A stretch of 64,000 nt of DNA from Sorangium cellulosum So0157-2 (lineage in GTDB: Bacteria; Myxococcota_A; Polyangia; Polyangiales; Polyangiaceae). The translations under genes and the position numbers were made by a program. Shown one piece after another: positions 44,301 through 53,600 of the stretch. Location: positions 9,252,001 to 9,316,000 of the forward strand of contig NC_021658.1 in NCBI RefSeq assembly GCF_000418325.1, in the 5' to 3' direction. Numbering within the stretch: the first letter of the stretch is position 1; each line of letters opens with the position of its first letter. The notes under the pieces are model-generated. The model made no database searches. It was given only the letters and a program-made list of their open reading frames with translations, and was not told the DNA's origin.

Positions 44301-44325
44301 TCTGCCTCGCCGGCTGGCGGCGTGA
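38371..44325 (+). CDS. trifunctional kinase-like/AAA ATPase/sensor histidine kinase
   Basis: 1,984 residues; GAGGG lies 3 bases before the ATG. Order: Ser/Thr kinase-like domain (8-280; VVHKDIKPQNILL, His125), AAA/NACHT-type ATPase (~310-700; Walker A GGAGAGKTS near 330, Walker B LVLFLDDLQWADPES), helical TPR-like region (~720-1270), GAF (~1290-1450), PAS (~1465-1590), second GAF (~1590-1745), histidine kinase with H-box SHELRTPLT (His1769), N-box LLNNAIKF and GGLGLGLYLANEI. The family, common in cyanobacteria and myxobacteria, links several inputs to phosphotransfer. Odd point: the DFG motif is Ser146-Phe147-Asp148 and the glycine loop is absent, so the first domain may be a pseudokinase. 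No response regulator is adjacent. Confidence 0.93.
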   Translation: MPRPDRYTLTEVLREETRYVVHRGVRNEDGCPVLLKIPRAERLDRRDVARLRHELEIGRRLSEKTAIRPRELTTYRDRPALVLEDFRGRSLDRMLGAPMELGRFLTIAARTSAALADIHAKGVVHKDIKPQNILLDPESGEVKIVSFDLASFLPEEENDGRSPGVIEGTLGYISPEQTGRLDRAVDHRADLYSLGVTLYEMLTGVLPFSAGDALEWVHCHAAVLPRPPSELVPGIPRAVSELVMKLLAKAAEDRYQSARGVTRDLERCLERLTTVAHIDPFPLGEHDFSGLFRIPKKLYGREREASALLAAFARVALRGAPELVLLAGGAGAGKTSLVQELHRTSVRGRGLFAAGKFDQRHRHVPYATLVQALRELLLGVLGASEPVVGEWRRRLSAALGKNAQLVIDVLPEVELILGEQPPAPELPLTEVQRRFEAVFRQLVGVFCRAERPLVLFLDDLQWADPESLSLLEQLVTHPEARHLLAIGAYRDIEVGPLHPLARMSERARGAGAPLREIEIPPLSTRDVQRLVADTVQASCEDSASLARLVHERTAGNPFFATQFLSMLHKEGLLEADLRAGAFRWDIGAIREKGLADNVIDLMITKIKRLSEPAQEALMLAACVGNTVDAGTLAVLRDRPAGAIHEDHRELVREGLLLRSGDTYRFLHDRVQQAAYALIPEEDRAAAHLRIGRLLSARAAADAADPRIFEIAGHLNLGSALVTDRRERDRIARLNLTAGRRAKASSAFAAAARYLAAGMALLADDAWEEEYALALELHGEGARCAFLSGDFAAAERLVGALLGRARSRLDLAEIHRIEIDLHTTRADFERAARSALACARRFGVDLPLHPARDAVERAAREVWGEIRDRRTEALARLPRMADPDAAALMLTLSTALPSAYYTDPDLYGLIACHMVRLSLRAGNSDASPPGYVAFGGTLGRVLGLYSESYRFGELARALLDAGGQAGSRAQILHMISTFIDPWIRPFRDVVGLFREAFDEAIETGALIYASYCCFHIVALRLASGDPLADVAAEAERRLTFTRRARHDAIHDIVAVLHRLVQRLRGHEPGRVGEGAEHEGARPRDAASPLTRFYERLYAAQAALLFGRYGEAVDAADAAGELLSLVTGQIQAADHGYIAALALSCHARALPEAERRALLPALRAREAELRRWAEVEPANQEDRHALVSAEIARIAGDELAAMRRYEQAIRAARANGFVQGEALAQELAAAFYRDRGFDLIADTYLGAARSSYARWGADAKVKQLDQLYPHLAARPLAATSTVTMPAEELDRLAVVKASQSISGEILMPRLEEALLRVVLAHAGAQKGYLLEAGRGAASIRARARIEGGRPFAEALAGEARAPASSAALPLSIVNYVRRTGEPVVLDDAAESRFSADEYVAQARPRSVLCMPIARRSGASAILYLENAAMRGAFAEGTLAVLELLSSQAAISLENASLYAALKKSEEQLQAIVDNSPAIIYVKDLEGRLLLVNRCFERAVQRPRDRIVGRRDHDLFPRETAERFAANDRRALEMETLLDLEEVFPQEDGPHTYLTLKFTLRDAAGAAYAVCGISTDITERKRAALAERFLAEATRRLVADLGYEATLQAIAEIAVPELAQGAALYVLDEAGALELSAVAAGSPESAGWLRALASPEGAPWAPRRALGAERAELGRVDDGVMRRWAAAAARPEALFALAPAAYLNAPLLTRDRCLGVLSLVRTGSAPPYGRADAELVEELARRAAIVLDNARLYREAQRAIQLREEFLSVASHELRTPLTPLKLKLGLLQKKLATEAADPSLERMVAASLGQVERIEVLLDSLVAVDRVARRGLDLELAEVDLAALAREVVVELGEAFSRAGCRVELDARGPVLGRVDRLRVAQVVRSLLNNAIKFGAGRPIEVTVEARGDAARVVVCDHGLGIAPEDLERIFKRFERAVSTRFYGGLGLGLYLANEIVRAHGGTIQVASQRGEGACFTVDLPRRLAA

Positions 44326-44353
44326 TCTGCTGGAACAGGGGTGTCGGACGAGA

Positions 44354-44478
<125 letters not shown>

Positions 44479-44514
44479 TTCATCATCCAATTTTCCGCCC
44501 CTTGGCAGCTCCCC

Positions 44515-45585
44515 TCACGCCCCCTGCGCGTCTGGAAAGAGCCGCTGGAGGTTGTCCTTGTCGATCGCCTTCTCGAGCGCCGCCTGGACGGAGATGGTGT
44601 CCTTCTTGACGAGCCGCTCCAGCGCCATGTCCATCGTCTGCATGCCGGCGGAGCGGCCGGCCTGCATCAGGTTCGTGATCTGGAACGTCTTGCCCTCGCG
44701 GATCATCGCGGACAGCGCGCTGGACCCGACGAGGATCTCGTGCGCGGCGACGCGGCCCGTGCCGTCCTTCGTGCGGAGGAGCTGCTGGGCGATGATCGCG
44801 GCGAGGCTCTCGGACAGCATGCCGCGGACCTGAAGCTGCTCGTCGGCAGGGAACGCGTTGATGATGCGGTCGATCGTCGCGGCGGCGCTGTTCGTGTGGA
44901 CCGTGCCGAAGACGAGGACGCCGAAGCTCGCGAGCTGCAAGGCGAGCTTCATCGTCTCGTTCGTCCTGAGCTCGCCGATCAAGATCACGTCGGCGTCCTC
45001 CCGCCCGGCGCTGCGGATCGCGCTCGCGAAGCTGCCCGCGTCGGGGCCGACCTCGCGGTGCGTGATCTGCGCCTTGATCGGGCTGTGCACGAACTCGACC
45101 GGATCCTCGATCGTGAGGACATGGCAGGCGCGCGAGCGGTTGATGTGGTCGATCATCGCCGCCAGCGTCGTCGACTTGCCCGAGCCGGTCGGGCCCGTGA
45201 TCAAGATGAGCCCGCTCTGCCGCTCCGACAGCCGGCGGATGATCTCGGGGCAGCCGAGATCGTCCAGGGAGAGGATCTTGCTCGGGATGGTGCGGAAGAC
45301 GGCCGCGAGCCCGGTGATCTTGTAGAAGTAGTTGGCGCGAAAACGGGCCTTGTCCGCGTAGGAATAGGCGAAATCGAGGTCGAGCTCGTCGACGATGCGC
45401 CGCCGCTCCTCGGGGGTCGTGATCTCGAAGAGGAGCGCCTCCATCTCGGCCGCGTCGAGGGGCGTGTCGCGCACCGGGACGAGCTCGCCGCGGGCGCGGA
45501 CGAGCGGCGGGTAGCCGATGCCGAGGTGCAGGTCGCTGCCCTTCCTGTTCAGGAGCTCGTCGAAGAGGCGATCGATCCGGGCCAC
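44515..45585 (-). CDS. pilT: PilT/PilU-type twitching motility ATPase
   Basis: 356 residues, normal PilT length. N-terminal domain SDLHLGIGYPPLVRARGEL; Walker A GPTGSGKS at 131-138; Asp box IEDPVEFVH; Walker B region ADVILIGELR; His box GTVHTNSAAATIDRI. It is a hexameric cytosolic ATPase that depolymerises type IV pili for retraction (social motility in myxobacteria). Walker B is preceded by GREDADV instead of LREDPD, a minor change. PilT versus PilU cannot be settled by eye. The second PilT-like gene lies one base upstream on the same strand, so the pair is an operon. Confidence 0.9.
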   Translation of the reverse strand: MARIDRLFDELLNRKGSDLHLGIGYPPLVRARGELVPVRDTPLDAAEMEALLFEITTPEERRRIVDELDLDFAYSYADKARFRANYFYKITGLAAVFRTIPSKILSLDDLGCPEIIRRLSERQSGLILITGPTGSGKSTTLAAMIDHINRSRACHVLTIEDPVEFVHSPIKAQITHREVGPDAGSFASAIRSAGREDADVILIGELRTNETMKLALQLASFGVLVFGTVHTNSAAATIDRIINAFPADEQLQVRGMLSESLAAIIAQQLLRTKDGTGRVAAHEILVGSSALSAMIREGKTFQITNLMQAGRSAGMQTMDMALERLVKKDTISVQAALEKAIDKDNLQRLFPDAQGA

Positions 45586-45586
45586 G

Positions 45587-47526
45587 CTAGCCTCCCTTCT
45601 TCCCGAAGAGCGCGCCCGCGCGCTCGAACAGGCCCTTGCCCGCCTCGGGGGCGCCGGGCCGCGACGCCTCGGGCGGCGGGGCGGGCGGCCTCCTGTCCGG
45701 CGCGAGCGCGGGCTGCCGCTTGCCGGTGAGGACCGCCTCGAGCTCGTCCGGCGCCTCGGCCACCGTGAGCGCGGCCTCGAGCGTCGTCTTGCCGGCGCGG
45801 ACGAGCTCGGCCAGCGAGTCGTCGAGGCGGATGATCCCGAGGCTCTTCCCCCGCTGCTGGAGGCTCGGGATCTGGAACGTCTTCGAGTCGCGGATGAGGT
45901 TCCACAGCGCGACCGAGCCGGGCAGGACCTCGGCGGCGGCCACCATGCGCTTGCCGTCCGCGCTCGGCAGGAGCCGCTGGCTGACGATGAGCCGGAGGCC
46001 GCCCGCGAGGGTGACGCGGACCTGCTGCTGATCGCCGGGCGGGAAGAGGTCGATCAGCCGATCGATGGTCTTCGCCGCGCTCGGGGTGTTCATCGTGCCG
46101 AGCACGAGGTGGCCCGTCTCGCTCGCCGACAGCGCCATGCGCACCGTCGCCGTGTCCCGGAGCTCGCCGACGACGATGACGTCGGGGTCCTCGCGCAGCG
46201 AGGCCTTGAGGGCGTTCTCGAACGAGCGGGTGTGCGTGCCGACCTCGCGCTGGCTGATCATCGCCTTGCCGCGCGCGTGGACGAACTCGACCGGATCCTC
46301 GACCGTGATGATATGGTGGCTGGTCTCGCGGTTCAGGATGTCGACGATCGCGGTCAGCGTCGTGGTCTTGCCGTGCCCTGTCGGCCCGGTGATCACGATG
46401 AGGCCCTGATGGTGGCCGGCGGCGAGCCCGATCGCGTCGGGCAGGCCGAGCGACGCGAGGGTGGGGATGGTGCGCGCGATCAGGCGGAAGCAGCCCTTGT
46501 AGCCCCGGCGGTGGCGCGCGATGTTCACCCGGAAGCGGCCGAGCGCGGCGAGCTCCAGGGCGAAGTCGCAGGAGCCCTCGGCCTCGAGGACCGGCGAGAG
46601 CCGCGCGGGGACGCGCGGCAGCAGGATCGACGCGACCGCCGCCGGGTCGAGCGGATCGCCGTGCGGCACGAGCTCGCCCCCGACGCGCAGGAGCGGCGGG
46701 CGGCCGGCGACGAGGTGGAGATCGCTCGCGCCCTGATCGCGCGCCATGGCGAGCAGCCCGTCGAGGGCGCCCGCCGGGACGTCGGCGGACGAGGGCCGCG
46801 CGCGCGGGCCCGCCGCGGCCGGCCGGGCGCCGGCGCGGGGCTCGGCCGGCGGCGCGGACGCGCGGCCGGCGCGGGGCTCGGCCGGCGCGTCGTCGCCGCG
46901 CGGATCGAAGCGCGGCGTCGAGGGGCGGCCGGCGCGGGGCTCGGCCGGCGCGTCGTCGCCGCGCGGATCGAAGCGCGGCGTCGAGGGGCGGCCGGCGCGG
47001 GGCTCGGCGGGCGGCGGCGGCGCGCCGCGGAGGTCGAACGCGAGCTCGGAGGAGCTCGGGCGCTTCGCGTCCGGGTCGCGCGGCGGCGGGCGCTGCGCCT
47101 CCTCGGGCGCGAGGTGCTCCCGCATGGAGAACTGCTGCGAGGGGCGGGCCTGCGGCGCGGCGGCGGCCCCGGCGATGGTATCGGACCGCGCGCGGCGGCG
47201 GCGGCCCCGGGCGCGGCGGACGACGGCTGCATCCGGGTCATGCGGGCGTGCACGAGGTCGCCCTGGCGCGCGGCGACGACCGAGATGGCGCCGATGCCCT
47301 CGATGCGGATGTGCCACTGCGACGGCTTCGCGCCGAGCGCCTCGAGGTAGCGGCCGCCGCCGAGGGCGCTGAGGAGCATGAGGATGTCCTCGGTGGTGAG
47401 GGCGCTGGGATCGACGGCCTGGAAGGCGCCCGAGATCTTGACGCTGGGCATGCGCCCCGTGGCCACGGCGAACTCCGTCACGTCGGGGCGATTCAGTTGC
47501 GAGAGCCAGGATCGAAGGGCGTTCAT
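45587..47526 (-). CDS. PilT-like ATPase with extra N-terminal module, apparently frameshifted
   Basis: Two frames join into one protein of about 645 residues. From the ATG at 47526 the first frame reads MNALRSWLSQLNRPDVTEFA, VATGRMPSVKISGAFQAVD and SQWHIRIEGIGAISVVAARQGD, a PilT N-terminal-like domain of about 110 residues. Near 47165-47215 the frame must shift by one missing base into the long frame: a disordered Pro/Arg linker with two 21-residue repeats, then a complete PilT core (QGASDLHLVAGRPPLLRVGG, Walker A GPTGHGKT, EDPVEFVH, PDVIVVGELRD, GTMNTPSA) and a Lys/Gly tail. His replaces Ser in Walker A. Probably a second pilus retraction ATPase. Confidence 0.8.
46864..47007. repeat. 63-bp coding tandem repeat in the PilT-like linker
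   Basis: Two perfect 63-bp units (46864-46926, 46927-46989) and a partial third starting at 46990. Each encodes 21 residues containing AEPRAGRPSTPRFDPRGDD on the minus strand. Perfect identity indicates recent duplication. Confidence 0.9.
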
Positions 47527-47768
47527 CGTCGTCGCTCGTCTCCGCAAGCCGACTCTATCAACGATGAGGCGCGGCGTTTCAAAATGTCGTGCGGGGACGG
47601 CGAGATCCGGAGGGCGGCCTCACCCGGGCCGCGCGCGGCCTGCGCGGGCCGCGCTGGCCGCGCGCCGCTCCCCCCCACCGCGACGGCGCGCGGCGGCCGC
47701 GGCGGCGGCCCCCGCACGGCGCGGCGCAGCTCACGCGGGCGGCGTGCTCAGCAGAGGCGATGTCGGGG

Positions 47769-48299
47769 CTACTGGATCGCGAGCTTGAGCCGCGCGCCCT
47801 TCACGAAGTGGCCCGGCGCCTTGCCCTTCTCCGCGGCCGGCGCCTGCTGCTCCGAGTCGATGGTGAGCTGCATGTTGCCGGTGGCCTCGATCTTCTTCAT
47901 GGTCACCCTGGCGATCTCGACATATTTCGTGGGACTCGCGCCCTTTGGATCCTCGATCCTGCGGAAGAGCACCGCCTTGGTCCCCGCGGCGACCGGCGTC
48001 GCGCTGGTGGCGACGAGCGGCCGCAGCGTCGCGACCTTCCCGGCGCGGGAGACCAGCATGCCGTAGACCTCCACGGAGTAGCTGTCCCACTCGCCCGCAC
48101 CGGGCGTGGCAGCGGGCTCTGCCGCAGGCGCGCTCTCCGCCCCCGGAGCCGCCGCCGGCGCGCCCCCGGGCGCGGCCGGCCGCGTCGCCCCCGGGTGCTC
48201 CGCCGAGGCCGTGAACGGCGTGACAGAGAGGAGCGCGGCCGCACCCGCCGCGACGAGGGATCGCGAGTACCTGGAGAGTCCAACACCCAACGTCTTCAT
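47769..48299 (-). CDS. secreted hypothetical protein
   Basis: 176 residues. A cleavable signal peptide (KTLGVGLSRYSRSLVAAGA, cleavage near TASA-EHPG), an Ala/Pro/Gly linker (36-68) and a folded part of about 105 residues with beta character: SYSVEVYGMLVSRAGKVATL, TKAVLFRRIED, VEIARVTMKKIEATGNMQLTI. AAGGAG lies 9 bases before the ATG. No family recognised. It follows the PilT pair by 240 bases on the same strand, so a pilus-related role is possible but unsupported. Confidence 0.75.
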   Translation of the reverse strand: MKTLGVGLSRYSRSLVAAGAAALLSVTPFTASAEHPGATRPAAPGGAPAAAPGAESAPAAEPAATPGAGEWDSYSVEVYGMLVSRAGKVATLRPLVATSATPVAAGTKAVLFRRIEDPKGASPTKYVEIARVTMKKIEATGNMQLTIDSEQQAPAAEKGKAPGHFVKGARLKLAIQ

Positions 48300-49167
48300 G
48301 CACTCCGCTCCTTCGCTTCAATGAGACCCCACGGCCCGCGTCCACCCGGCGAGGCCGCAAACACCCCAGTACCAAAACTTCTCATCCTGCCCGAGACTGC
48401 CACTCTCCGCAACTCTTTTTTTTGGCTTCGCGGTCGGAGTCGTCGCGTCATCTCGCGTCGTCTCGCGTCGTCTCGCGTCGTCTCGCGTCGCCGCCGCCGC
48501 CGCCGCCGCATCGCCGCCGTCACCGCATCACCGGATTCTCCAGATTCCGATTCCGGCGCGGGATGCTCGGCGAGGCTGACCGGCCCTGGGGAGCGGCGCG
48601 CGCAAGAGCGCGTCGCGGCTCGCCCGAGCTCACCTGCCACCTGCGTCACCTGCGCCTGCGGCTCGCCTGTCGTTCTGGCTCGCCCGCCGTTCGGCGCTGT
48701 CGTTCTGGCTGCCTGGTTACCCGGCTCGACCGCTCGCCTGGGCTCTCCGGCTCGCCTGGCTGGCTTCGCCCACGGGTAGGTCAGCGCGCTTCGCGCGAGG
48801 CGCGCTCTCGAGGAGCGAGAGGCCCGCGCGAGCGTCCGGCGTGCTCGGTCCAAGCTCGCCGTATCTCATTCTGACCCGTCCGACGACACCAGCTGCGCAC
48901 AACACCGCGACCTCTCCCTCGTCAACATCGCCCCGGGACACCCCCGTTGCCTTCCAACATCGCCGACGCGAAAATCGATGTCGGAGTAAAAGTCGCGTTC
49001 CAACCAAGATATCACGCCTTCGTCAAAGCAGAACAGAAATTTTCGAGAGCAAGCGATTCTGGTGCGCCCTCGTGCGTCCATGTACGTGGTCGCGTAGGCT
49101 CGGCGCGTGCGGCGGTGTGCGGCGGACGGCCGCGCGGCTGTAGGATGGCCGCGGAGGAAGAGAGACC
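48300..49167. other. 868-base gene-free region with microsatellites
   Basis: No gene with protein character on either strand. It contains a T8 run at 48415, four 10-bp repeats of tctcgcgtcg (48451-48490), a ccg trinucleotide run (48491-48509) and, at 48640-48760, cctgg/ctcgcc-rich low-complexity sequence. The last 300 bases (48840-49100) are less GC-rich and precede the methyltransferase gene, so they probably hold its promoter. Confidence 0.6.
48451..48509. repeat. 10-bp (tctcgcgtcg) and ccg microsatellites
   Basis: Four exact tctcgcgtcg units from 48451 to 48490 are followed directly by six ccg trinucleotides to about 48509. Slippage-prone, non-coding. Confidence 0.85.
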
Positions 49168-49953
49168 ATGCCCACCGTCACGGAACACTACGACAAGCTC
49201 CTCGCCGAGCACTACTCGAGGATGTTCGGGGACCACGACGCCAAGGTCGCCGAGCAGCGAGCGCTCTTCGAGCGCCTCGGCGTTCGCCCCGAGGGCGCTT
49301 CGGAGGCCATCGACCTCGGGTGCGGCTCGGGCTTCCAGTCCCTCGCGCTGGCGCAGCTCGGGTTCCGGGTGACGGCGGTGGACACCTCGGACAAGCTCCT
49401 CGCCGAGCTCGCCTCGCGCCGCGGGCCGCTCCCCGTCGACGTCGTCCAAAGCGATCTCCTCGACGCGCTGGAGCGCCCGGGCCCCCCCTGCGCGCTCGCC
49501 GTGTGCATGGGCGACACCCTCCCGCACCTGGGCAGCAAGGGGGACGTAGAGCACATGTTCGCCGGCTGCGCGCGGCGCCTCGCGCCCGGCGGCCAGCTCG
49601 TGCTCACGTTCCGCGATCTCACCCGAGAGCTGGAGGGCGCCGACCGGTTCATCCCCGTGCACGACTCGGCGGACGTGATCATGACCTGTTTCCTCGAATA
49701 CGAACCGGAGACCGTCAAGGTGCACGATCTCGTCCACACGCGCGGCCGCGAGGACGGACGGTGGAGGCTGTCGGCGAGCTTTTATCGCAAGCTGCGGCTC
49801 TCCCCCGATTGGGTCTGCGACAGGCTCGAAGCGGCCGGATTCCGCGTCCTCCACCGCGAGATCGCGCGCGGCCTCGTCACCCTCGTCGCGCGCTCTGGAG
49901 GCGGCGTGGGCCGGGATACGAACACCGGGTCAAAACCCTGCACAGGAGGTTGA
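49168..49953 (+). CDS. class I SAM-dependent methyltransferase
   Basis: 261 residues, GGAGGAAGAG before the ATG. Motif I is AIDLGCGSGFQSLALAQLG (residues ~47-65), then VTAVDTSDKLL (motif II), VVQSDLLDAL, MGDTLPHLG and RRLAPGGQLVLTFRDLT (motif post-I/III), a methyltransf_25/11 type fold. No signal peptide, so cytosolic. The C-terminal ~15 residues are low complexity. Substrate unknown. A small gene follows within about 50 bases on the same strand. Confidence 0.88.
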   Translation: MPTVTEHYDKLLAEHYSRMFGDHDAKVAEQRALFERLGVRPEGASEAIDLGCGSGFQSLALAQLGFRVTAVDTSDKLLAELASRRGPLPVDVVQSDLLDALERPGPPCALAVCMGDTLPHLGSKGDVEHMFAGCARRLAPGGQLVLTFRDLTRELEGADRFIPVHDSADVIMTCFLEYEPETVKVHDLVHTRGREDGRWRLSASFYRKLRLSPDWVCDRLEAAGFRVLHREIARGLVTLVARSGGGVGRDTNTGSKPCTGG

Positions 49954-49999
49954 TGGCCAGGTCGCGGCGGCGCTACCTTGATAGGGGAGGATGAGACCC

Positions 50000-50233
50000 A
50001 TGTCCGAGAGAGCACAGCAGACAGGCACGAAGGACGCCGGGCAAGCGGCGGCCATGAGCCGGCCGTCGCGGGATGAGGTCCAGGACCTGCGGCGCGAGCG
50101 GGACGAAGCGCGCCAGCTCCTGATCACGCTGGTGACGGCGCTCAAGCGCGCGACGTTCCGGCACGGCACGTACATCGACGGGCTCGGCGCCGCGATGGTC
50201 GCCGTGGACCGGTGGTCCAAGCCGCGAGGCTGA
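50000..50233 (+). CDS. small hypothetical protein
   Basis: 77 residues from the ATG at 50000, with GGAGG at 49986-49990; an ATG at 49991 is too close to that site. Charged and helical (SRDEVQDLRRERDEARQLLI), with a conserved-looking second half (TLVTALKRATFRHGTYIDGLGAAMVAVDRW). No recognised domain. Likely cotranscribed with the methyltransferase. Confidence 0.55.
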   Translation: MSERAQQTGTKDAGQAAAMSRPSRDEVQDLRRERDEARQLLITLVTALKRATFRHGTYIDGLGAAMVAVDRWSKPRG

Positions 50234-50676
50234 ACACGCCGCCAGCGGCGCGCCTCGCGCCGCGGCGGGGCCGGTACGTTGCCGACGGGCGCGTCCACGC
50301 GGCTCGACGTCCCTGACACCCCCTTCATCCAGCCCCGACGCGGGCGCCTCGACCGAGGCGCCGAGAGGGCGCGACGCCGTTCCACCGCACATCGCACACT
50401 CGCGTCCTCCAGCGCTGTCGGCTCTCCCCGGGCCGCGCCGACGACGCGATCCCTGGATAGCTCGCAATCCATGCGGGTCGACGGCGCCGGCCGGACGCGA
50501 GCAATTCCAATTGACGGCGATCTCACAAAGTCACAAAGTCGCTCACCCGGATTGCTCTCCGGATCCAGGCCAGTCCACGGCGGACGGCCGCGATCCGGCG
50601 CAGTGGAGACGCACGGGGCGCGGTCGGCGCGCCGTGCGAGGCGCGCGCGTGCGCCCGTACCGAGGAGACGACAACC
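50234..50676. promoter_or_regulatory. intergenic region upstream of the giant multicopper oxidase operon
   Basis: 443 bases without a plausible gene. Around 50508-50545 the sequence becomes less GC-rich (aattccaattgacggcgatc) and contains cacaaagt twice. This is the most likely promoter location for the oxidase operon, but no consensus pair or copper-regulator box was identified. AGGAGACGACAACC immediately precedes the TTG start. Confidence 0.35.
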
Positions 50677-53600
50677 TTGATCAGGAACAGGCTGCTCGAA
50701 GCTATCGGCTGGGCCGCGGTGGCGCTCGGCGTCGCGGGCTGTGGAGCCCCGGACGTCGATGCGCCCGAGGATGAAAGTCATGAAGTTGCAGCATCGGAGC
50801 TGAACGACCATCCGACGAGCGGCAGGACCGTATTCGCCGATGTCGTCGCGCTCGATCAGGTCTACGTGTACAACCGGTTCGGGTCGTTCAACCCGGCCGG
50901 CATGATCTACGCGCTCAAGCGGGACGTCGTGCCGATCGACGGGCGCAAGCCGCTCGGCCCGGGCAACGCCATGCTGCGGCCGGGCAAGCGCCCGAGGCCG
51001 CTCGTGCTGCGCGTGAACGTCGGGGACGCGCTCCGCGTCCGGTTCACGAACCTCCTCCGGCCCGCGGACGAACGCCCCGACGACTCGACGGCGACGAGGA
51101 GCGCCTCGGTGCACGTCACCGGGCTCGAGATCCGGAACATCGAGGCGCTCGGCGGCAACATCGGCCGGGGGCCCGACTCGCTCGCAGAGCCCGGCGAGAC
51201 GCGCGTCTACGAGCTCTTCGCCGACAAGGAGGGGACGTTCCTGTTCCACAGCGGCGGCGCCCTGGCCGGCGGCGGCGAGGGGGACGGCGAACAGACGGTG
51301 CTGGGGCTGTTCGGCGCGGTCAACGTCGAGCCCGCGGGGGCGGTCGCGTACCGGTCGCAGGTCACCGCCGCGGAGCTCGCCGCCGCGGAGCTGCCCACGC
51401 GGAACCCCGACGGTACGCCCAGGATCGACTATGACGCGCTGGACGAGCACGGCGAGCCGATCCTCAGGATGCTCAACGATCGCGACGAGGTCGTGCACGG
51501 CGATCTCAACGCTATCATCGCCGGCTACGAGGAAAGCCAGCTCGACAGCGAGGTTCCCGTGGCCCCTGGGCGGTTCCGCGAGTTCACGGTGCTGTTCCAC
51601 GACGAGCTCAAGGCCGTCCAGGCGTTCGAGAAGCTCGAGGTCGACGAGACCTTCCACGGCGTGCGCGATGGGTTCGGGGTCAACTATGGCTCCTCCGGGT
51701 TCGGATCCATCCTCCTCGCCAACCGGGCGAGGCTCGGTCCCAGCAAGAAATGCGTCGAGTGCAAATACGAGGAGTTCTTCCTGAGCTCCTGGCCCAACGG
51801 CGATCCGGCGATGATCGTCGAGCGGGACAGGCGCGGCAACGCGACGGAGGCGCTGTTCCCCGACGACCCCTCGAACGTCCACCACGCGTACCTCGGCGAC
51901 CCCGTCTGGATCAGGAACCTGCACGCCGGGCCGAAGGAGACGCACGTCTTCCACCTCCACGCGCACCAGTGGCTGAAGACGCCGAAAGACGCGAACGGGA
52001 GCCCCCTGGACGCGCAATCCATCGGCCCGGGCGCGGCCTTCACCTACAACGTCGGCAGGGGCGGCAACCGCATCCTGACGCCGGGAGACTCGATCTTCCA
52101 CTGCCACCTGTATCCCCACTTCGCGCAGGGCATGTGGGAGCTCGTCCGCAACCACGACGTCTTCGAGGCCGGCACGCGCGACCGCTTCCTGCCCGACGGC
52201 GAGATCAAGAAGGGGACGCCGACGCCCGCGGTCGTGCCCGTCCCGGAGATCGCGATGCCGCCCATGCCGACGTACAAGCCCACCGTCGTGGAGCTGCCCG
52301 GCGGCGGCAGGAAGGTGCGGCCGCCGATGCCGGGATATCCGTTCTACATCGCTGCCCTGGAAGGCCACAGGGCTCCTCAGCCGCCGCTCGATCTCGTCGT
52401 CGACGGCGGGCTGCCGCGCCACGTCATCACCAGCGTCCCGCCGGGCGGCGCCGAGTTCGGCAGGCGGGGCAAGTTCGACGTGGACATCGAGGAAGCCAAC
52501 ATCAAGCTCCTGCCGAACGCAGGGACCCCCGCGGAGCTGGCGGCGCAGGCGTTCCATGCCGGCCGGTTCCCGGGAGCGACGCCCATCACGACGACGGACG
52601 GCTTCCCCGCGCAGGCGTATCCGGCGTTCACGCCCGAAGGTGAGCCCGCGCAGTTCGCCGTCAACGGCCAGCCGCCTGCCCCCGGCGCGCCGTACGCAAA
52701 TCCCTGCCCACCAGGGGCGCCGGAGCGCAGGTACCGCAGCGCGTTCGTCCAGCTCGACGGCGTGGTCAACCGGCGCGGATGGCACGACCCGCAGATGCGC
52801 ATCCTCGTCCTCGAGGACGACATCGATGCGACCCTGTCGGGCGCCCGGCCGCCGGAGCCGCTGTTCATCCGCGCCAACTCGAACGATTGCGTCGTCTCGG
52901 AGGCGACGAACCTGTTCCCCGACGCGCTGGAGGCGGATCCGTTCCAGATCTTCACGCCCACCGACACCGTCGGCCAGCACATCCACCTCGTGAAGTTCGA
53001 CGTCACCTCCTCGGATGGATCGGCGAACGGATTCAACTACGAGGATGGGACGTTCGCCCCACAGGAGGTCGTCCAGCTCATCAACGCGGCCAACAACCTC
53101 GGCGGCGCCCTGAAGGCGGACGGCACGGTCGAAGAGCGCGGCCGTCGCGTCATGCTGACGGCGCAGCGACACCCGCGCATCCACGACGACCGGAAGGGCC
53201 TGCAGACCACGGTGCAGCGCTGGTGGGCCAACCCCGTCCAGAACCGGCGCGCCGAGGACATCACCCTCAACGCGTCGTTCTCGCACGACCATTTCAGCCC
53301 CTCCTCCCACCAGCAGCACGGGCTCTACATGGGTCTGATCATCGAGCCGAGCGGCTCGGTCTGGCGCGACCCGGTGACCGGGGTCGTGTTCGGCGACCGC
53401 GCCGACGGCGGGCCCACGAGCTTCCGCGCCGACATCATCCCGCCGCGCGGCTCCGCGCAGCCGCCCTTCCGCGAGTTCGGCCTCGCCTTCGCCGACTTCG
53501 CCCTCCTCTTCGACGAGTGCGGCGAGCCGGTGAACCCGCCGACCGTGCAGGAGGCCGCGCTCCCGCTCGCGGTCGAGCACCGCGACGTGCTCGCGCCGGA

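Noticed and set aside
48422..48874. 150-codon + strand frame in the gene-free region
   Set aside because: Made of microsatellite-derived Arg/Ser/Pro runs; no protein character.
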